The notes under the pieces were generated by a model. It saw only the letters and a list, made by a program, of their open reading frames with translations. It made no database searches and had not been told where the DNA came from. Positions 22,497 through 25,052 of a stretch of DNA of 25,052 nucleotides are shown here, piece by piece. A program made the position numbers and the translations under genes. The stretch covers positions 1 to 25,052 of the forward strand of contig CAKUEI010000014.1 in the NCBI GenBank assembly GCA_934646175.1. The letters run 5' to 3'. This DNA is from an uncultured Oscillospiraceae bacterium. GTDB lineage: Bacteria; Bacillota; Clostridia; Oscillospirales; Oscillospiraceae. Each line of letters starts with the position of its first letter. Position 1 is the first letter of the stretch.

Positions 22497-22613
22497 TCCG
22501 TTTTCTTGAATTCCACAAATTCTTCACTGATTCTTCATAATTGATTGTGTAACTGCTACAATGTTTTTCCCGTTTTTTCCTTTTCTCCTAAAGCAAGCGC
22601 CTTCTTATTCAAT

Positions 22614-22627
22614 CGAACATTCGTTTG
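22614..22627 (+). promoter_or_regulatory. LexA-type SOS box upstream of dinB
   Basis: CGAAC-ATTC-GTTTG has the Gram-positive LexA layout (CGAAC-N4-GTTCG) with one mismatch. It overlaps the first bases of the dinB -35 box, an ideal repressor position, in front of a classic SOS gene. Confidence 0.75.
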
Positions 22628-22653
22628 ACTTTCTTCCTCTCCTGTGGTATCCT
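22625..22653 (+). promoter_or_regulatory. dinB promoter
   Basis: TTGACT (22625-22630), 17 bases and TATCCT (22648-22653). The predicted transcript start is near 22660, immediately before the ribosome-binding site AGGAGGTGAT (22661-22670). Confidence 0.7.
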
Positions 22654-22665
22654 GAAGGAAAGGAG

Positions 22666-23913
22666 GTGATCCCCACGGACCGCGTCATTCTGCACTGTGA
22701 CTTAAACTGCTTTTTCGCCTCGGTGGAGCTGCTGTCCCATCCGGAGCTGCGCCACCGCCCCATGGCCGTCTGCGGGGACCCGTCCGCCCGCCACGGCATC
22801 ATTCTGGCCAAAAACGAGCTGGCCAAGCGTATGGGCGTTCAGACTGCCGAGACCATCTGGCAGGCCCAACGGAAGTGCCCCGACCTTGCGCTGGTGCCCT
22901 CTCATCACGCGGAGTACCGCCGCTATTCCGCGCTGGTCAATGCCGTCTATAACCGGTACACTGACCTGGTGGAGCCCTTCGGCATCGACGAAAGCTGGCT
23001 GGACGTCACCGGCACCCTGCACCTGTTCTACAAGTCCCCCAAAGAGCTGGCGGACGAGATCCGTGCCGTCATCAAGCGAGAGCTGGGACTTACCCTGTCC
23101 GTGGGGGTCTCCTACAATAAGGTGTTTGCCAAAATGGGCAGCGACTACAAAAAGCCGGACGCCACCACCGTCATCACCCGGGAAAATTATGAGGAACTGC
23201 TCTTCCCCCTGCCGGTGGGCGACCTGCTGTTCGTGGGCCGGGCCGCCGCCGCCCTGCTGGAAAAGTACGGCGTTCACACCATCGGTGACCTGGCCCGTTT
23301 CAACCGGGACACCCTCGTTCTCCTGCTGGGGAAGCAGGGCGGGCAGCTGTCCGATTACGCCAACGGGCTGGACCGCTCCCCCGTAAAGCCAGTCAGCGAA
23401 CAGGGCCCGCCCAAATCCGTGGGCAACGGCATCACCTTCCGCCGCAACCTGCTGGGGGCGGAGGACATCCGCACCGGCGTTTCCCTCCTGGCCGACAGCG
23501 TGGCCGGCCGCCTCCGGCGGCACCGGCTGAAGGCCACCACCCTTCAGGTCACCATCCGGGACCCGAATTTCAAGGACATCTGCCGCCAAAAGCGCCTCCC
23601 CGCCGCCACCTATGTGTCGCTGGATCTGGCAGAGTGCGCCATGGAGCTGATCCGGGAAAGCTGGCAGGTGGATGCCGCTCCCATCCGCGCCCTCACTCTG
23701 ACGGCCTTGGGCCTTCTGCCGGAGGAGCAGGCGGTGGAGCAGCTGGACCTGTTCGCCGCTGCCGCTCCCACCCGCCGGGGCAAGCGGGAAGAGCTGGAAA
23801 AAACCATGGATGCCATCCGGCAAAAGTACGGCAAAACCGCCATCCGTCCCGCCCGTGAGGGGCTGGACTCCACCCTGCTTTCCACCCCTCCAGACGAGAA
23901 AAAAGAATCCTGA
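22666..23913 (+). CDS. dinB: DNA polymerase IV (Y-family translesion polymerase)
   Basis: This error-prone polymerase bypasses lesions and is usually SOS-induced. The palm carries RVILHCDLNCFFASVEL (first catalytic Asp) and FGIDESWLDVTG (catalytic Asp-Glu). A helix-hairpin-helix stretch follows (VHTIGDLARFNRDTLVLLLG), then the little finger. QLDLF near the C-terminus is a beta-clamp binding motif. Length is about 412-415 residues. The start is uncertain. GTG 22666 is given as the nearest canonical codon, but it sits inside the AAAGGAGGTGAT ribosome-binding site and only 6 bases after the predicted transcript start. ACG 22675 is 8 bases after GGAGG and puts the catalytic residues at D9, D105 and E106, close to E. 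coli D8, D103 and E104. The ATG at 22561 lies upstream of the promoter. Confidence 0.95.
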   Translation: MIPTDRVILHCDLNCFFASVELLSHPELRHRPMAVCGDPSARHGIILAKNELAKRMGVQTAETIWQAQRKCPDLALVPSHHAEYRRYSALVNAVYNRYTDLVEPFGIDESWLDVTGTLHLFYKSPKELADEIRAVIKRELGLTLSVGVSYNKVFAKMGSDYKKPDATTVITRENYEELLFPLPVGDLLFVGRAAAALLEKYGVHTIGDLARFNRDTLVLLLGKQGGQLSDYANGLDRSPVKPVSEQGPPKSVGNGITFRRNLLGAEDIRTGVSLLADSVAGRLRRHRLKATTLQVTIRDPNFKDICRQKRLPAATYVSLDLAECAMELIRESWQVDAAPIRALTLTALGLLPEEQAVEQLDLFAAAAPTRRGKREELEKTMDAIRQKYGKTAIRPAREGLDSTLLSTPPDEKKES

Positions 23914-23929
23914 ACCCCGCCTTCTACCG

Positions 23930-23971
23930 CCGCCTTCGCCCGCATAGACTGTGGGCGGAGGTGGTTTTTTT
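23930..23971 (+). terminator. dinB terminator that contains the pit ribosome-binding site
   Basis: A 15-bp stem with three G-T pairs (23930-23944 with 23950-23964) closes the loop TAGAC and is followed by seven T. The 3' arm includes GGAGG (23957-23961) and the T run includes the first bases of the favoured pit start codon. Confidence 0.85.
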
Positions 23972-24926
23972 GTCTTCCCCTCTGTTGCCCGCTCTGCTGG
24001 CACTGGGCGTTTTATTTATCAACGGCTGGACGGACGCCCCCAACGCCATCTCCACCGCTGTGGCCACCGGCGCCCTGTCTTACGGCAGGGCCGTGCTGCT
24101 GGCCGCCGGGTGCAATCTGCTGGGCTGCCTGCTGACCTCCGCCTGTTCCGGGGCGGTGGCAGCCACCGTCTCCTCCCTTGTGGACTTGGGGAGCGACCCC
24201 ATCCGCGCCCGGGCGGCCCTTTGCGCCGCCTTGTTTTCCGTCATCCTCTGGGGGACACTGGCCTGGCGCTTCGCTCTGCCCACCAGCGAGAGCCACGCCC
24301 TGTTGGCCGGGCTGTCCGGGGCCGCCGTCGCTCTGCGGGGGAATTTTTCCTGCCTGATGGCCGAGCCGTGGCGTAAAACTTTTCTGGGGCTTGCCCTCTC
24401 TCTGCTCAGCGGCTGGCTCCTCTCCCGGCTTCTCACCGCCCTGTTGCCCAAACGGGGGCGGTACCGCACTTTGCAAACCGCCGCCGCCTGCTTTATGGCC
24501 TTCGCCCACGGCGCACAGGACGGGCAGAAGTTCCTCGGTATCCTCCTGCTTTCCGCCGGGGATTTCCCCGCCTTTTCCTCCCTTCCGCCCATCGCGCTTC
24601 CGCTGCTCTGCGCCCTCACTATGGCATTGGGCACCGCGCTGGGCGGCCGCCGCCTGCTGGCCGCACTGGGGAAGGACCTTACTGTCCTCACCCCCCGCAG
24701 CGGCTTCACCGCCGACCTATCCGGCGCCCTCTGCCTGCTTTTTTCCACCCTGCTCGGTTCCCCGGTCAGCACCACCCACACGAAAGCCGCCGCTATTCTG
24801 GGCGTGGCCCAAAAGGGGCAGACATGGAACCGTACCGCCGCGTTCCGGCTCCTGCGGGTCTGGCTGCTCACCTTCCCGGCCTGTGCTCTGCTGGCCTTTT
24901 TTCTTACCCGGATCATGCTCGGATAA
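23970..24926 (+). CDS. pit: PiT-family inorganic phosphate transporter
   Basis: This 318-residue integral membrane protein probably imports phosphate with H+ or Na+. The duplicated family signature is visible: LFINGWTDAPNAISTAVATG near the N-terminus, and FMAFAHGAQDGQK with SPVSTTHTKAAAILG in the second half. A matching LPTSESHALLAGL closes the first repeat. There are about nine to ten hydrophobic segments. TTG 23970 is chosen because GGAGG is 8 bases upstream; GTG 23961 overlaps that site. No PhoU-like (DUF47) partner, common beside pit genes, is in the window. The ribosome-binding site lies in the upstream terminator hairpin, so read-through or antitermination may be needed for expression. 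Confidence 0.92.
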   Translation: MSSPLLPALLALGVLFINGWTDAPNAISTAVATGALSYGRAVLLAAGCNLLGCLLTSACSGAVAATVSSLVDLGSDPIRARAALCAALFSVILWGTLAWRFALPTSESHALLAGLSGAAVALRGNFSCLMAEPWRKTFLGLALSLLSGWLLSRLLTALLPKRGRYRTLQTAAACFMAFAHGAQDGQKFLGILLLSAGDFPAFSSLPPIALPLLCALTMALGTALGGRRLLAALGKDLTVLTPRSGFTADLSGALCLLFSTLLGSPVSTTHTKAAAILGVAQKGQTWNRTAAFRLLRVWLLTFPACALLAFFLTRIMLG

Positions 24927-24937
24927 ATAGCAAAAGA

Positions 24938-24977
24938 AAAGCGCAACCGATTTTCGTCGATTGCGCTTTGGTGTTTT
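24938..24977. terminator. Bidirectional terminator after pit
   Basis: AAAGCGCAA (24938-24946) pairs with TTGCGCTTT (24961-24969), with an inner CGA/TCG pairing. GGTGTTTTT follows on the plus strand and TTCTTTTGC on the minus strand. Confidence 0.85.
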
Positions 24978-25006
24978 TGATTATCAGACCGTTCGGGGCT
25001 GTACTG

Positions 25007-25051
25007 CTACTGTGTATACGGTAAAAACTCGGTTAAGATCACAGAGCCGTC
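25007..25051 (-). CDS. Possible 3' end of a minus-strand gene
   Basis: From the right edge a minus-strand frame reads DGSVILTEFLPYTQ and stops at TAG (25009-25007), 37 bases before the bidirectional terminator. Only 14 codons are visible. The terminator position and ordinary amino-acid mix favour a real gene end, but chance cannot be excluded. No family can be named. Confidence 0.3.
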   Translation of the reverse strand, partial: DGSVILTEFLPYTQ

Positions 25052-25052
25052 C

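Noticed and set aside
22561..22665. N-terminal extension of dinB from ATG 22561
   Set aside because: It lies upstream of and across the LexA box and promoter, encodes a Phe/Pro-rich stretch unlike Y-family polymerases, and has no ribosome-binding site.
1..25052. CRISPR arrays, tRNA or rRNA genes, insertion sequences and prophage genes
   Set aside because: No regularly spaced repeats, cloverleaf-like segments, transposase or integrase motifs were seen on either strand by eye; short degenerate elements could be missed.

Overview
The window is about 25 kb of a GC-rich, low-repeat bacterial chromosome. The genes point to a Firmicute, most likely a clostridial gut organism of the Oscillospiraceae/Ruminococcaceae kind. 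Evidence is the IreB phosphoprotein, a GntR/YtrA-type regulator with a DUF5808 membrane partner, a DivIVA-like protein, a DUF5711-CvpA pair, a zinc-finger Clp ATPase, a LexA-type box upstream of dinB, an FMN riboswitch on ribU, and strong GGAGG ribosome-binding sites. The taxonomic call is inference from gene content and base composition. No transposase, integrase, CRISPR array, tRNA or rRNA is visible.

Layout. 1-1842 is the 3' part of pheT. 1905-3656 (minus) is a GntR regulator plus large membrane protein operon, with a perfect inverted repeat over its promoter. 3814-4062 is ireB on its own promoter. 4295-6289 is a long Old-Yellow-Enzyme/2,4-dienoyl-CoA-reductase-like flavoenzyme, followed by a gene-free stretch full of hairpins. 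6604-7581 is an anchored polysaccharide deacetylase. 7628-9046 (minus) couples a DivIVA-like protein to an orphan fumarate hydratase beta subunit. From 9147 a strong promoter drives a colinear run: a methyltransferase, ecfA1, ecfA2, ecfT, truA, a DUF5711-like protein, a CvpA-like protein and then a Clp ATPase, ending at 17953. 18033-19286 is an MFS permease and 19334-19855 (minus) a SLOG-family protein. 20000-20900 is an FMN riboswitch and ribU. 20953-22349 (minus) is an operon of four small membrane proteins of unknown function. 22666-23913 is dinB under an apparent LexA box, 23970-24926 a PiT phosphate transporter, and a minus-strand gene may end at the right edge.

How the genes work together. 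RibU is the riboflavin-binding S component that would dock on the EcfA1/EcfA2/EcfT module encoded 8 kb away, so the window holds a complete group II ECF riboflavin uptake system. FMN would control only the substrate-specific part, apparently by hiding the ribU ribosome-binding site.

The observations most worth a second look are translation-control details. The dinB promoter geometry points to an ACG start codon. The pit ribosome-binding site lies inside the 3' arm of the dinB terminator. In the SLOG gene the first ATG overlaps its own -10 box. The four-gene membrane operon has a 4-codon leader ORF followed by competing hairpins, and its second gene over-runs 113 bases into the third in a way that suggests a one-base loss. 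I found no convincing large new multi-gene system; the four-gene membrane operon is the best candidate for undescribed biology.
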